Notes under the pieces: generated by a model
Told to the model about the DNA's origin: nothing
What the model saw: the letters and a program-made list of their open reading frames with translations, nothing else
Databases searched by the model: none
Source: an uncultured Sutterella sp.
Lineage (GTDB): Bacteria > Pseudomonadota > Gammaproteobacteria > Burkholderiales > Burkholderiaceae_F
Direction: 5' to 3'
DNA length: 64,000 bases
Assembly: GCA_905194315.1 (NCBI GenBank)
Contig: CAJJRX010000008.1
Location: 11,749 to 75,748, forward strand
Translations under genes and position numbers: made by a program
In this document: piece by piece, positions 8,837 to 17,254 of the stretch
Layout: each line of letters begins with the position of its first letter
How positions within the stretch are numbered: the stretch's first letter is position 1

Positions 8837-9229
8837 ATGCGACATACAACTGTTACCGTGCTCGCGGCACTCACCCTCTCGCTTGTGGGGTGCGCAGCAG
8901 TGAACTCTCTGAAAGATGCCAACGCCTTCACCTCGCCCGAGATCACCAATGTGGTGGGTGAGGTCTGGAAGATTCACACCACACGCCCTGTGGACGTGCG
9001 CCCCGAGACGGTGACCGACCATCTGATGGATCGTGCGCGCGAGCACTGCGAACGCCGTGAGATGACCATGCTCCCGGTGCGCGGCAATGTGACGACGGAC
9101 GGCCGTGACGGCTGGATGGAATTCCGCTGCCAGCAGCCGCTCAACTACCAGCCCGAATACAAGGGACTCTCGGCGATCTTCAGTATCGATGACGAGGACG
9201 ACGACAAGATGAGTACGGGGAGAAAATAA
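8837..9229 (+). CDS. Small lipoprotein, unknown function
   Basis: 130 residues from the ATG at 8837, chosen because a GGAAAG site lies just upstream and because this start gives a clean lipoprotein signal peptide ending LSLVGC, with the lipid-modified Cys at about residue 18. The mature part (ITNVVGEVWKIHTTRPVDV, then an ERREMTMLPVRG stretch) has two further cysteines (EHCERR and FRCQQ) that could form a disulfide in the periplasm. The tail is acidic (DDEDDDK). I do not recognise the family. A terminator follows at 9256, so it is a single-gene unit. Confidence 0.75.
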   Translation: MRHTTVTVLAALTLSLVGCAAVNSLKDANAFTSPEITNVVGEVWKIHTTRPVDVRPETVTDHLMDRAREHCERREMTMLPVRGNVTTDGRDGWMEFRCQQPLNYQPEYKGLSAIFSIDDEDDDKMSTGRK

Positions 9230-9255
9230 GGCGTTGGGCCCCCTCCCCCCGTCCG

Positions 9256-9294
9256 ATCCTGACCGGCAGACGCACTGCGGTCAGGATTTTTTTG
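9256..9294 (+). terminator. Terminator of the lipoprotein gene
   Basis: ATCCTGACCG (9256-9265) pairs with CGGTCAGGAT (9278-9287) and is followed by a run of seven T. Confidence 0.88.
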
Positions 9295-9298
9295 TCCC

Positions 9299-9331
9299 CA
9301 AAAAAAGAGGAGGCGCGCTGTCCTCCTCCTA
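9299..9331 (-). terminator. Terminator of the peptidase operon
   Basis: Read on the minus strand, GAGGAGGACAGCGCGCCTCCTC folds into a hairpin followed by a run of seven U (A-run at about 9300-9306). It ends the transcript that contains the C26 peptidase gene. Confidence 0.75.
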
Positions 9332-9352
9332 CTCAGGTGAATCCCTTCAACT

Positions 9353-10081
9353 TCAGCCGATACGTTCGTTACCGCGGCAGCCTTCCACAAAGTGCGTAAA
9401 GAGCGCCATATGCACCGGGAACAGATTGGCCATCATTTCCGGATGCCACTGCACGGCCATGGCATAGGGGTGACCTTCAATCACCATGGATTCAATCACG
9501 CCGTCCTCCACACTCTCGGCAAGATAGCGCACCCCCCGGCCCGGTTTTGCGCAGCTCTGATGGTGGCTCGTGTTGACCATGATCTCCCTGGCGCCCGTGA
9601 TGCGCTCAAAGAGCGGGTCGATGGCGCGCACCGCATGCACTTCGCTCGTGTAGTGTTCGGGCTGGGAATGGTTGAGTGCGCCGTTGACCGCACTCGGAAT
9701 GTCCTGAATGAGCGTGCCGCCCGTGAAGACATTCATCGCCTGCATCCCGCGGCAGATCCCGAAGAGGGGCTTATTTTCCGCAAGACAGGTCTCAACGATG
9801 AGCTTTTCAGCCGCATCGCGCTCGGGGCAGGCTGCGCCGCAGCGCGGATCCCGCTCTTCGCCGTAAAGCGACGGTTCGATATCCTCCCCGCCCGAGAGCA
9901 GCACACCGTCGACGCGGCGCAGAATCTCGAGCATGGCACCGGGTTCAATCCCCACAGGAAGCAGCAGCGGCGCGGCGCCCGCCTCTGCAAGACTTGCAAA
10001 ATAGCGGCGGCGCACACCGTAGCGGTCCGTCTCCCTGTCCCAATGCGACGTAATGGCAACTACCGGGGTCTTCTGAGTCAT
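9353..10081 (-). CDS. Class I glutamine amidotransferase-like peptidase C26 (PuuD/gamma-glutamyl hydrolase type)
   Basis: 242 residues with the complete C26 catalytic set: nucleophile C110 in LFGICRGMQ, and H213 and E215 in VQWHPE. The family opening PVVAITSHWDRE and the oxyanion region LLSGGEDIEP are also present. Relatives cleave gamma-glutamyl bonds, for example gamma-glutamyl-GABA in PuuD. It is the last gene of the peptide import block, downstream of the P1 peptidase. Because that importer resembles the glutathione system Gsi, hydrolysis of imported gamma-glutamyl peptides is a reasonable inference, but the substrate is not shown by sequence. Confidence 0.88.
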   Translation of the reverse strand: MTQKTPVVAITSHWDRETDRYGVRRRYFASLAEAGAAPLLLPVGIEPGAMLEILRRVDGVLLSGGEDIEPSLYGEERDPRCGAACPERDAAEKLIVETCLAENKPLFGICRGMQAMNVFTGGTLIQDIPSAVNGALNHSQPEHYTSEVHAVRAIDPLFERITGAREIMVNTSHHQSCAKPGRGVRYLAESVEDGVIESMVIEGHPYAMAVQWHPEMMANLFPVHMALFTHFVEGCRGNERIG

Positions 10082-10133
10082 TGTTTTCTCTCTTTAATTA
10101 ACTGTTTCAAATGTGTGTCTGTCTTTGCTCTGC

Positions 10134-11183
10134 TCAATTAGCAAAGGCGCCGAATTTCTCGTCCCACGCCTCGAGCAGGTTTTTCACCACGCGGCCTTCG
10201 TAACCCGTTACCGTCTCCGCGGCCCAGAGCGCTTTGAGAACCGACTGCTCGGTCGCGTCCGCGACGGCCTCAAAAAATGTCGGATCCAGGCTCTCGTCGT
10301 AGAGAAAGCTCACCGGCGGACGGCGGCCGCCCGCCTGCTGCCAGTCGATGGTGTAGGCGGTGGTAAAGGCGATCACCTCGTCGCCGCTGCCGTGCCCGAA
10401 AATCGAACCGGTTCTGGCAAGTCCCGCGGTGACGCGGCGCGCAATGCGTTGGAGCTGCCGGTATTCGAGCGGCGCATCCGTGGCGAGCACGAAAATGCAC
10501 GAGCCGCTCTCAGGAGCCGGATCGGCCGGCGCCGTGAGCGCCCGTCCGACCGGTTCGCCCGCAACGGTAAGCTGATAGGGCTGACCGTAGTTCGTGAGCG
10601 CGAGAATGCCCACGGTGTACGCCTCGCCCGCTATCTCCACGACGCGCGAGGCGCTCCCGATGCCGCCCTTGAGGCCGAAATTCACCATCCCGCGGCCGGC
10701 GCCCACACTGCCGAGCGCAAAATCGGCACGCGCATTGGCGAGTGCCGCCTCGTAGTGCTCTGCACGCACCGCGAGCCGCTGAATGTCGTTGAGTCTTGCG
10801 TCCGAGCACTCACCCACGACCGGGTTCACGGAACTTGTCGTGCGGCAGACTTCCGGGTTGTTGCGGATCGTCTCCCTCACCTGCGCCATCATCACCTCGC
10901 CCACCGAGAGCGTGTTGGTGAGTGCAATCGTGGTTTCGATGACGCCAAGCTCGGCAATCTGAATGCTGCCCGAGGATTTGGTGTGTCCGTTGATCACGTG
11001 CGTGCAGGCGGGGACCTTCTGCCGGTAAACGTTGCCGGGGTGCGGCCTGATTACCGTCACCCCGGTCTGAATGTCGCCCTCTGCGAGCGTGGCGTGCCCC
11101 ACCGTGACGCCAGCGACGTCACTGATGAGGTCACGCGGACCGCTCGGGAGCACCCCGATACGGGGCATTTTGCGGCTGAGCAT
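10134..11183 (-). CDS. P1 family (S58) aminopeptidase/amidase, DmpA type
   Basis: 349 residues of the DmpA/L-aminopeptidase D-esterase family. The enzyme is made as a precursor that cuts itself to expose a serine nucleophile. The expected site is G227-S228 in ESGSCIFVLATDAPL, matching the family GS-x-ATDAPL context. Upstream lie the GVTVGH start motif and GMVNFGLKGGIGSASR (about 165-180). Such enzymes release N-terminal residues, including D-residues, or split beta-peptides. It starts two bases after the gsiD stop, so it is coupled to the importer. An alternative start five codons later is possible. Confidence 0.9.
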   Translation of the reverse strand: MLSRKMPRIGVLPSGPRDLISDVAGVTVGHATLAEGDIQTGVTVIRPHPGNVYRQKVPACTHVINGHTKSSGSIQIAELGVIETTIALTNTLSVGEVMMAQVRETIRNNPEVCRTTSSVNPVVGECSDARLNDIQRLAVRAEHYEAALANARADFALGSVGAGRGMVNFGLKGGIGSASRVVEIAGEAYTVGILALTNYGQPYQLTVAGEPVGRALTAPADPAPESGSCIFVLATDAPLEYRQLQRIARRVTAGLARTGSIFGHGSGDEVIAFTTAYTIDWQQAGGRRPPVSFLYDESLDPTFFEAVADATEQSVLKALWAAETVTGYEGRVVKNLLEAWDEKFGAFAN

Positions 11184-11185
11184 AC

Positions 11186-12100
11186 TCAGTTCTTGTCCAT
11201 ATCAAGTTTCGGATCGAGCGCATCGCGCAGGCCGTCACCGAGCAGGTTGAAGGCGAGCACGGTGAGGAAAATCGCCATCACCGGGAAGAACACCGCGTGC
11301 GGCGCGGTGACGAGGTCGGCACGCGCCTCATTGAGCATCGCGCCCCACTCGGGCATCGGCGGCTGTGCGCCAAGGCCCAGGAACGAGAGCGAGGCGGCGG
11401 TGATGATCGAGGTGCCGATACGCATCGACAGATAGATCACGATCACCGAGATCGTCCCCGGAAGGATGTGCCGGAAGAGAATCGTAAAGTCGCTCGCCCC
11501 GAGGCTTCGTGTGGCCTCAATGTAGGTGGCCTGCTTGAGCACGAGCACGTTGCCGCGCACAAGACGGGCAAAGGCGGGCACCGAGAAGACCGCCACGGCA
11601 GCGACCACGTTGATCATCCCGCCGCCCAGAATCGCCACGATACCGATCGCAAGCAGAATGCCGGGGAAGGCGAAAAGCACGTCCGCCACACGCATCGTGA
11701 TGCGGTCAATCCACCCGCCGTAGTACCCGGCAAGCAGCCCGAACGTGGTGCCGAAGAAGGCGCCGATACCAACGGCGACAAAGCCGGAGACGAGCGAAAT
11801 ACGGGTGCCCACCACGATACGGCTGAAGATGTCACGCCCGAGCGCGTCCACCCCGAACCAGTGCACGAGGCTCGGCCCCTCGTTGAGGTAGTCGTAGTCA
11901 AAGTAGTTTTCCGCGTCGTAGGGCACCATCATGGGGCCGAACACCGCCACGACAATCAGAAAGATCACAAAGAGGCCGGCCGCAATCGAGAGCGGCTGGC
12001 GGCGGAACTTGCGCCAGAATTCCGAGAGCGGCGTACGGATGCGCTCCTCGTGCCCGGCAAGGCGAGGATCGAGCACTGCAGTTTTTTCTTCACTCATCAT
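11186..12100 (-). CDS. gsiD: Peptide ABC transporter permease, DppC/GsiD family
   Basis: 304 residues with an N-terminal cytoplasmic stretch, about six membrane helices and the EAA-type loop (YIEATRSLGASDFTILFRHILP, about residues 195-215) that contacts the ATPase. The start is supported by a GAGAGG site. It pairs with the GsiC-like permease ten bases upstream. The name gsi reflects the gene order and the fused ATPase; Dpp or Ddp would be equally possible at family level. Confidence 0.88.
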   Translation of the reverse strand: MMSEEKTAVLDPRLAGHEERIRTPLSEFWRKFRRQPLSIAAGLFVIFLIVVAVFGPMMVPYDAENYFDYDYLNEGPSLVHWFGVDALGRDIFSRIVVGTRISLVSGFVAVGIGAFFGTTFGLLAGYYGGWIDRITMRVADVLFAFPGILLAIGIVAILGGGMINVVAAVAVFSVPAFARLVRGNVLVLKQATYIEATRSLGASDFTILFRHILPGTISVIVIYLSMRIGTSIITAASLSFLGLGAQPPMPEWGAMLNEARADLVTAPHAVFFPVMAIFLTVLAFNLLGDGLRDALDPKLDMDKN

Positions 12101-12110
12101 CGGCCTCTCA

Positions 12111-13031
12111 TTACTTGTAGCGAATAGCCGGATTGACCCAGCCGTAAATCACGTCAACGATCAGATTGATCACAATAAATTCCACGGAAAAGAGCAGCAC
12201 GCAGGCCTGAATCACCGGGTAGTCACGCATGTCAACCGCGTCGACCAGCAGCCGGCCCATCCCCGGCCAGTTGAACACCTTCTCGACAACGATCGAGCCG
12301 CCGAGCAGGAACCCGAACTGCAGACCCATCATCGTCACCACCGGGATCATGGCGTTGCGGAAGGAGTGCTTGAGCACAACGCTCACCTCATGCACCCCCT
12401 TGGCGCGCGCCGTGCGGATGTAGTCCTCGCCCAGAACCTCCACGAACGAGGAGCGCGTAAAGCGCGCCATCACCGCCGCGACCGCCGCACCGAGCGTGAT
12501 CGAGGGGAGAATGTAGTGCTCCCAGCTCGAGGCCCCCACCGTGGGCAGCCAGCCGAGTCGCACCGAAAAGAATTCCATCAGGATCATCCCGAGCGCAAAC
12601 GCCGGGAAGCTGATCCCTGAGACGGCCACCGTCATGCAGAGTCTGTCAGGCCAGCGGTTGCGCCAGACAGCGGCGACAATCCCGGCGAGCAGCCCGAAGA
12701 GCACCGACCAGGCCATACTCGTCACCGTAAGCCAGAGGGTGGGGAAAAACCGTTCGGCAATCTCCTGCGAGACCGGCCGCTTGCTCGAGAGCGACTTGCC
12801 CAGATTGCCGGTGACTGCGCCCTTGACGAAGTTCACGAACTGTTCATGCAGGGGCTTGTCAAGGCCGAGTTCCTTGCGCACGAGCTGCACCGTCTGCTCG
12901 TCGGCCTCGGGGCCCGCCGTCAGACGCGCCGGATCGCCCGGGAGCATATGCACAAAGAAAAAGACGCAGACGGCCACGAAAAACATCGTGGGCACCATCC
13001 CCAGTACTCGTTTGATAAAGTAGCGCAGCAT
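12111..13031 (-). CDS. gsiC: Peptide ABC transporter permease, DppB/GsiC family
   Basis: 306 residues from the ATG complementary to 13029-13031. I reject a GTG nine codons upstream because the family begins MLRYFIKRVLGMVPTMF. The protein has six membrane helices, the periplasmic motif LPGDPARLTAG, and an EAA loop (YIRTARAKGVHEVSVVLKHSF). It sits between the binding-protein gene and gsiD. No good ribosome-binding site precedes the ATG, so reinitiation from upstream may matter. Confidence 0.88.
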   Translation of the reverse strand: MLRYFIKRVLGMVPTMFFVAVCVFFFVHMLPGDPARLTAGPEADEQTVQLVRKELGLDKPLHEQFVNFVKGAVTGNLGKSLSSKRPVSQEIAERFFPTLWLTVTSMAWSVLFGLLAGIVAAVWRNRWPDRLCMTVAVSGISFPAFALGMILMEFFSVRLGWLPTVGASSWEHYILPSITLGAAVAAVMARFTRSSFVEVLGEDYIRTARAKGVHEVSVVLKHSFRNAMIPVVTMMGLQFGFLLGGSIVVEKVFNWPGMGRLLVDAVDMRDYPVIQACVLLFSVEFIVINLIVDVIYGWVNPAIRYK

Positions 13032-13131
13032 AGTTATTGTCGTTATGGTTAAAAGCACACAGAAAAGCCGGACTGCGGCCGGGGGCCGCCCGCCGCGGCG
13101 GACACTCCCCCGCTATGAGAGGAGCGCCCCG

Positions 13132-13145
13132 GCTGCCGCGGCAGC
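13132..13145 (-). repeat. Intercistronic palindrome between gsiB and gsiC
   Basis: GCTGCCGCGGCAGC is a perfect 14-base palindrome just after the binding-protein gene, within a GC-rich 127-base gap. Such stem-loops behind binding-protein genes commonly protect that transcript segment and lower expression of the permeases. That role is inferred here. Confidence 0.5.
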
Positions 13146-13158
13146 GAACGGGCGGGGT

Positions 13159-14703
13159 TTACTTCATTTCGAGTTCATCGAAATCGTAACCCGCGTCCGG
13201 CATGATGTAAAAGCCCTTGAGGTTGTCACGCGAAGCGGCCACATTCACTTCGGTCACGAGGAACGCCCAGGGGGCATCCTTCCAGATCTGTTCCTGCGCA
13301 ACCTTGTAGTACTCGGCCTTCTTCTTGTCGTCGGTGGTGTTAAGCGCATCCTTCAGCGCCTTGTCCACCACTTCGCTCGAATAGTAGGCGGTGTTGGCCA
13401 GGCGCGGCGGATGGCTTTCCGTGGCAAGCAGCGGACGCAGAGCCCAGTCGGCCTCACCGGTGGAGCTCGACCAGCCGATGTAGTACAGACGCACACCGGC
13501 CTGCTTGGGATCCTGAACGCTTTCGACCTGCGCGACGCGCTGACCGGCTTCAAGCGCCTGCACGGAGGCCTTGATGCCGACCTGTGCGAGCTGCTGCTGC
13601 AGGAACTGAATCACCTTCTGGGCGGTGGTGTGGTTGTAGGCGGACCAGAGCGTGGTCTGGAAGCCGTTCGGATAGCCGGCCTCTTTGAGAAGCTCGCGGG
13701 CCTTGGCCGGATCATAGGGCCAGGGACCGAGCTTGACGGCGTAGGCAACACCAGCCGGGAGCGGCCCTTCAGCGGGCACCGCGTAGCCGTTAAAGGCCAC
13801 CTTGGCGAGCGCCTCCTTGTTGATGGCGTAGTTGATGGCCTGACGGACCTTCAGATTGTCAAAGGGTTTGACATTCATGTTCATCGACATGTAGCGGTGA
13901 ACAATCGAGGGGCTCTTGGAGATCACCACACCGGGTTTGCCTTCAAGGGCCTTGATCTGTTCAAACGGCAGCGAGGAGGCAAACTGCACTTCGCCCGTCT
14001 GAATCATGGCGGCGCGGGTGGAGTTTTCCACGACCGGAATCCAGGTGATGGAGTCAACCTTCGGATAACCCTGACGCCAGTAGGCGGGGTTCTTCTTCAC
14101 CTTCATGTAGTCGGTCTGACGCCATTCCTCAAAGACAAAGGGGCCGGTGCCCACCGGATGGAAGGCGGCCTCCTGCTTGCCCTTGGCCAGGGTCTTGGGC
14201 GAAATCATCGCGGCGGCCGGGTGAGCGAGCTGGTTGATGAACGCGGAGAACGGTTCGTGCAGCGTAAACTTCACCGTGTACTCGTCAACGACTTCCGTCT
14301 TGGCGATGTTTTTGTACAGGTTGTAGCGCTTGAGATGGTTCTCGGGGTTCGTCACACGGTCAAAGTTGGCCTTGACGGCAGCGGCGTTAAAGGGCTCGCC
14401 GTCATGGAACTTCACGCCTTCACGCAGCTTCACCGTATACACCAGACCGTCCGGGCTCGCCTCATAGGAGAGCGCGAGCACGTTTTTGAGCTTCATATCC
14501 TTGTCAAGACGGAAGAGCCCTTCGTAGAACGAACGCACGGCGTTTTGAGAGAGCGTGTCATTGGCATCCCACGGATCCATCGTCGTGAAAGTCGAGGCAA
14601 TCGCCACTTTCACATCCCCTGCGGCCCAGGCAGAAAAGCTGGTGCCCGCCATCGCGGCCATCATGGCCAGCACGGCAGCGCTCTTAACAAACGTTTTTTG
14701 CAT
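13159..14703 (-). CDS. gsiB: Periplasmic peptide-binding protein, DppA/GsiB family (SBP_bac_5)
   Basis: 514 residues with a Sec signal peptide ending SFSAWAA (about residue 28). The mature protein has the family features: an early TTMDPWDAND segment, LREGVKFHDGEPFNAAAVKANF (about 105-125), and the conserved C-terminal lobe. It captures peptides in the periplasm for the GsiCD permease. GGGAG precedes the ATG. It lacks a lipobox, so it is soluble. Glutathione is the E. coli GsiB ligand; the ligand here cannot be read from sequence. Confidence 0.9.
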   Translation of the reverse strand: MQKTFVKSAAVLAMMAAMAGTSFSAWAAGDVKVAIASTFTTMDPWDANDTLSQNAVRSFYEGLFRLDKDMKLKNVLALSYEASPDGLVYTVKLREGVKFHDGEPFNAAAVKANFDRVTNPENHLKRYNLYKNIAKTEVVDEYTVKFTLHEPFSAFINQLAHPAAAMISPKTLAKGKQEAAFHPVGTGPFVFEEWRQTDYMKVKKNPAYWRQGYPKVDSITWIPVVENSTRAAMIQTGEVQFASSLPFEQIKALEGKPGVVISKSPSIVHRYMSMNMNVKPFDNLKVRQAINYAINKEALAKVAFNGYAVPAEGPLPAGVAYAVKLGPWPYDPAKARELLKEAGYPNGFQTTLWSAYNHTTAQKVIQFLQQQLAQVGIKASVQALEAGQRVAQVESVQDPKQAGVRLYYIGWSSSTGEADWALRPLLATESHPPRLANTAYYSSEVVDKALKDALNTTDDKKKAEYYKVAQEQIWKDAPWAFLVTEVNVAASRDNLKGFYIMPDAGYDFDELEMK

Positions 14704-14863
14704 GTCAAACTCCCGTCGGTAGTTTCATGAGTGTCCCCTTGCGGGCGCCCTGCGGGGGATTACTCCCTGCGCCTCAGGCCGCCCCGCCCGGGGGTCTTAA
14801 AGTCACCGGGGCGGGTCATTGCCCCGGCAGGATTTCCGTCTGCAGTACGAATCTCTGCAGACG

Positions 14864-16771
14864 TCAGAATTCGGCAACCAGGTGTCCCGGACTCACTTCC
14901 TTCATCGGATGCGGCACGGGGGCGTCCTTAACGCTTCGCACCGGGCTCGGCAGATCCTGCGCCGAGAGGTTCCCCATGGGACGGCGTCTCGTCGGATCGG
15001 CCACCGGCACGGCGGCAAGGAGCCGTCTCGTGTAGGGGTGAACCGGGTTTTCAAAAATGTCGCGCCGCGAGCCCATCTCAACGATCTGTCCGAGGTACAT
15101 CACAGCCACGCGGTGCGAGATGCGCTCGACCACCCCCATATCGTGCGAGATGAAGATGTAGGAGAGACCGAGCTCATGCTGCAGATCGAGCATGAGGTTG
15201 ATGACCTGCGCACGGATCGAGACGTCAAGCGCCGCGACGGATTCGTCAGCGATGATCACCTCGGGGTTGAGCGCAAGCGCACGCGCAATACAGATTCGCT
15301 GGCGCTGCCCGCCGGAGAACTCGTGCGGATAGCGCGAGGCCATCGAGGGGTGCAGCCCGACGCGTGTGAGCAGCGAGCTCACGCGCTCCTGCACCGTTGC
15401 GCGGTCCGAGATGCCGTGAATGAGAAGGGGCTCGGCAATTGAGAAGCCCACGGTCATGCGCGGATCCAGCGAGGCGTACGGGTCCTGGAAAATCATCTGC
15501 AGGTTGCGCCGCGTCGCCTTCATGTCCGAGGCGGAGAGCTTCGTGATGTCGCGCCCGCCGTAGAGAATCTCGCCGCTGTCAACATCAAGGAGCCGCAGCA
15601 GCGCGCGCCCCGTCGTCGACTTTCCGCAGCCCGACTCACCCACGATGGCAAGCGTTTCGCCCTTTCTCAGATCAAAGGAGACGTTCTCGCAGGCGTGCAC
15701 GCGGTGCGTGGTGCGCCCGAACCAGTCGGTTCTCACCGGGAAGCGCTTGGTGATGTTTTTCACTGAGAGCACCACCTCGCCCGGGCGGCTCACCGCGGTC
15801 GTCTCCGGCACAATCGCCGTGCCGTTTTCCGGGTCGAGCAGATTAAAGCGTGCGGGCTCGTCCGTGCCCTTCATCGCACCGAGATTCGGCACCGCCGCGA
15901 GCAGCGACTTCGTGTAGGGGTGTTTGGGATTTTTGAAAATCTCCTCCACCGGCCCCTCTTCCACGATTTTCCCGTGGCGCATCACACAGACGCGGTCGGC
16001 CACTTCGGCCACCACCCCCATGTCGTGCGTGATAAAGAGTACGCCCGTGTTGGCTTTTTTCTGCAGAGAGCGGATCAGCAGAAGAATCTGTGCCTGCACC
16101 GTCACATCAAGTGCAGTGGTGGGTTCGTCGGCAATGAGAAGCGCGGGTTTGCACGCGAGTGCCATGGCAATCATCACGCGCTGGCGCATCCCGCCCGAGA
16201 GCTGATGGGGGTAGCTTGCGGCAATGCGCGGGGCGTCCGGGATACGAACGAGCTTCAGTAGCTTCACCGTTTCCTTCATCGCCGAGTGTTCCGAGAGTTT
16301 CCTGTGCAGTCGCAGGCTTTCCGCGATCTGTTCCCCCACCGTGAAAACGGGGTTGAGACTCGTCATCGGTTCCTGAAAGATCATGGCCATATCGGCGCCG
16401 CGCATGCGACGGAGCATGTAGTCGGACTCGCGCGCGAGGTCATGCACCTCGCCCTCGCGGTCACGCAGCAGAATCTCGCCGCGCGTGATTCTGCCGCCGC
16501 CGTGCTCCACAAGACGCATCACCGACAGCGACGTGACGGATTTGCCCGAGCCCGATTCGCCCACCAGCGCCACGGTCTCGCCGCGGTGCACGGTGAGCGA
16601 AATGCCGTCAACGGCCGTCACCAGACCCGACTCGGTGGCAAACTGCACCTCGAGGTCACGGATTTCAACCACACTCGGCTCTGCCGTCTTATCCGTAGGC
16701 CGATCCTGCTTCGCGCTAACTTCGTCCTCATCGAGCTCGCTGTGAGCTTTAGCGTAGTGTGCATCAGCCAT
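14864..16771 (-). CDS. gsiA: Fused double ABC ATPase for peptide import (GsiA type)
   Basis: 635 residues from the ATG at 16771, preferred over one six codons upstream because GGAG precedes it. It has two complete ATPase domains in one chain. The first has Walker A GESGSGKS, signature LSGGMRQR and Walker B LLIADEPTTALD; the second has GESGCGKSTTG, FSGGQRQR and VIIADESVAALD. Each is followed by the peptide-importer tail (KHPYTKSLLAAVP and VHPYTRRLLAAVP). GsiA of E. coli has the same fusion and similar length. It is the first gene of the operon, with its promoter in 16772-17150. Confidence 0.92.
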   Translation of the reverse strand: MADAHYAKAHSELDEDEVSAKQDRPTDKTAEPSVVEIRDLEVQFATESGLVTAVDGISLTVHRGETVALVGESGSGKSVTSLSVMRLVEHGGGRITRGEILLRDREGEVHDLARESDYMLRRMRGADMAMIFQEPMTSLNPVFTVGEQIAESLRLHRKLSEHSAMKETVKLLKLVRIPDAPRIAASYPHQLSGGMRQRVMIAMALACKPALLIADEPTTALDVTVQAQILLLIRSLQKKANTGVLFITHDMGVVAEVADRVCVMRHGKIVEEGPVEEIFKNPKHPYTKSLLAAVPNLGAMKGTDEPARFNLLDPENGTAIVPETTAVSRPGEVVLSVKNITKRFPVRTDWFGRTTHRVHACENVSFDLRKGETLAIVGESGCGKSTTGRALLRLLDVDSGEILYGGRDITKLSASDMKATRRNLQMIFQDPYASLDPRMTVGFSIAEPLLIHGISDRATVQERVSSLLTRVGLHPSMASRYPHEFSGGQRQRICIARALALNPEVIIADESVAALDVSIRAQVINLMLDLQHELGLSYIFISHDMGVVERISHRVAVMYLGQIVEMGSRRDIFENPVHPYTRRLLAAVPVADPTRRRPMGNLSAQDLPSPVRSVKDAPVPHPMKEVSPGHLVAEF

Positions 16772-17168
16772 TTTGAAAAAACTCCACATGGGGCCGCCGC
16801 ACCGGGCAGCCTGATTATTATTGTCTTTTGTGCCGACGGGTGGCAGTCCTGCCGCCCGCCCCTGTGACCTGCCGTCGCGCCGCCCGGCACACCACGCTCA
16901 GCCCTCGGGCTGACACAGGGTGCCTGAGGCCGTCCGTGCGCGACTCTCCTACTGATTGTATCCACGCGTTTTCGGGGGGCTCCCGAGCCCGTCATGCCCT
17001 GATGCGCGTCAATATCAATATTTCACTTTTTATTGACTTTCTCAGGGGTGAAGTAAGCGAAAAGTCCTAAGCGATAACGAGAGTAAAAAAGTCAAAAGCC
17101 TTTTAAAAATTAGGGAAAACCCCGCTCTGCAGGGCTTTTCAAAGATGGCGCACACCGTACGTGCGCAC
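16772..17168 (-). other. Upstream region of the peptide import operon
   Basis: About 400 bases without a supported gene. The part near 17000-17110 is clearly AT-richer than its surroundings and is the likely promoter region for gsiA. A weak inverted repeat (GAAAACCCC to GGGCTTTTC, about 17114-17142) is present. I see no clear operator. Confidence 0.45.
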
Positions 17169-17220
17169 AAAAAAGCCGCCGGCCGCGTTCCCGCATAAGC
17201 GGGGATACGGCGCCGGCGGC
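17169..17220 (-). terminator. Terminator of the C69 dipeptidase gene
   Basis: GCCGCCGGC (17175-17183) pairs with GCCGGCGGC (17212-17220). The A-run at 17169-17174 is the U-run on the minus strand. Confidence 0.85.
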
Positions 17221-17254
17221 GGGAGTCTATGCTCGCGGCTGACGGCGGCTGACA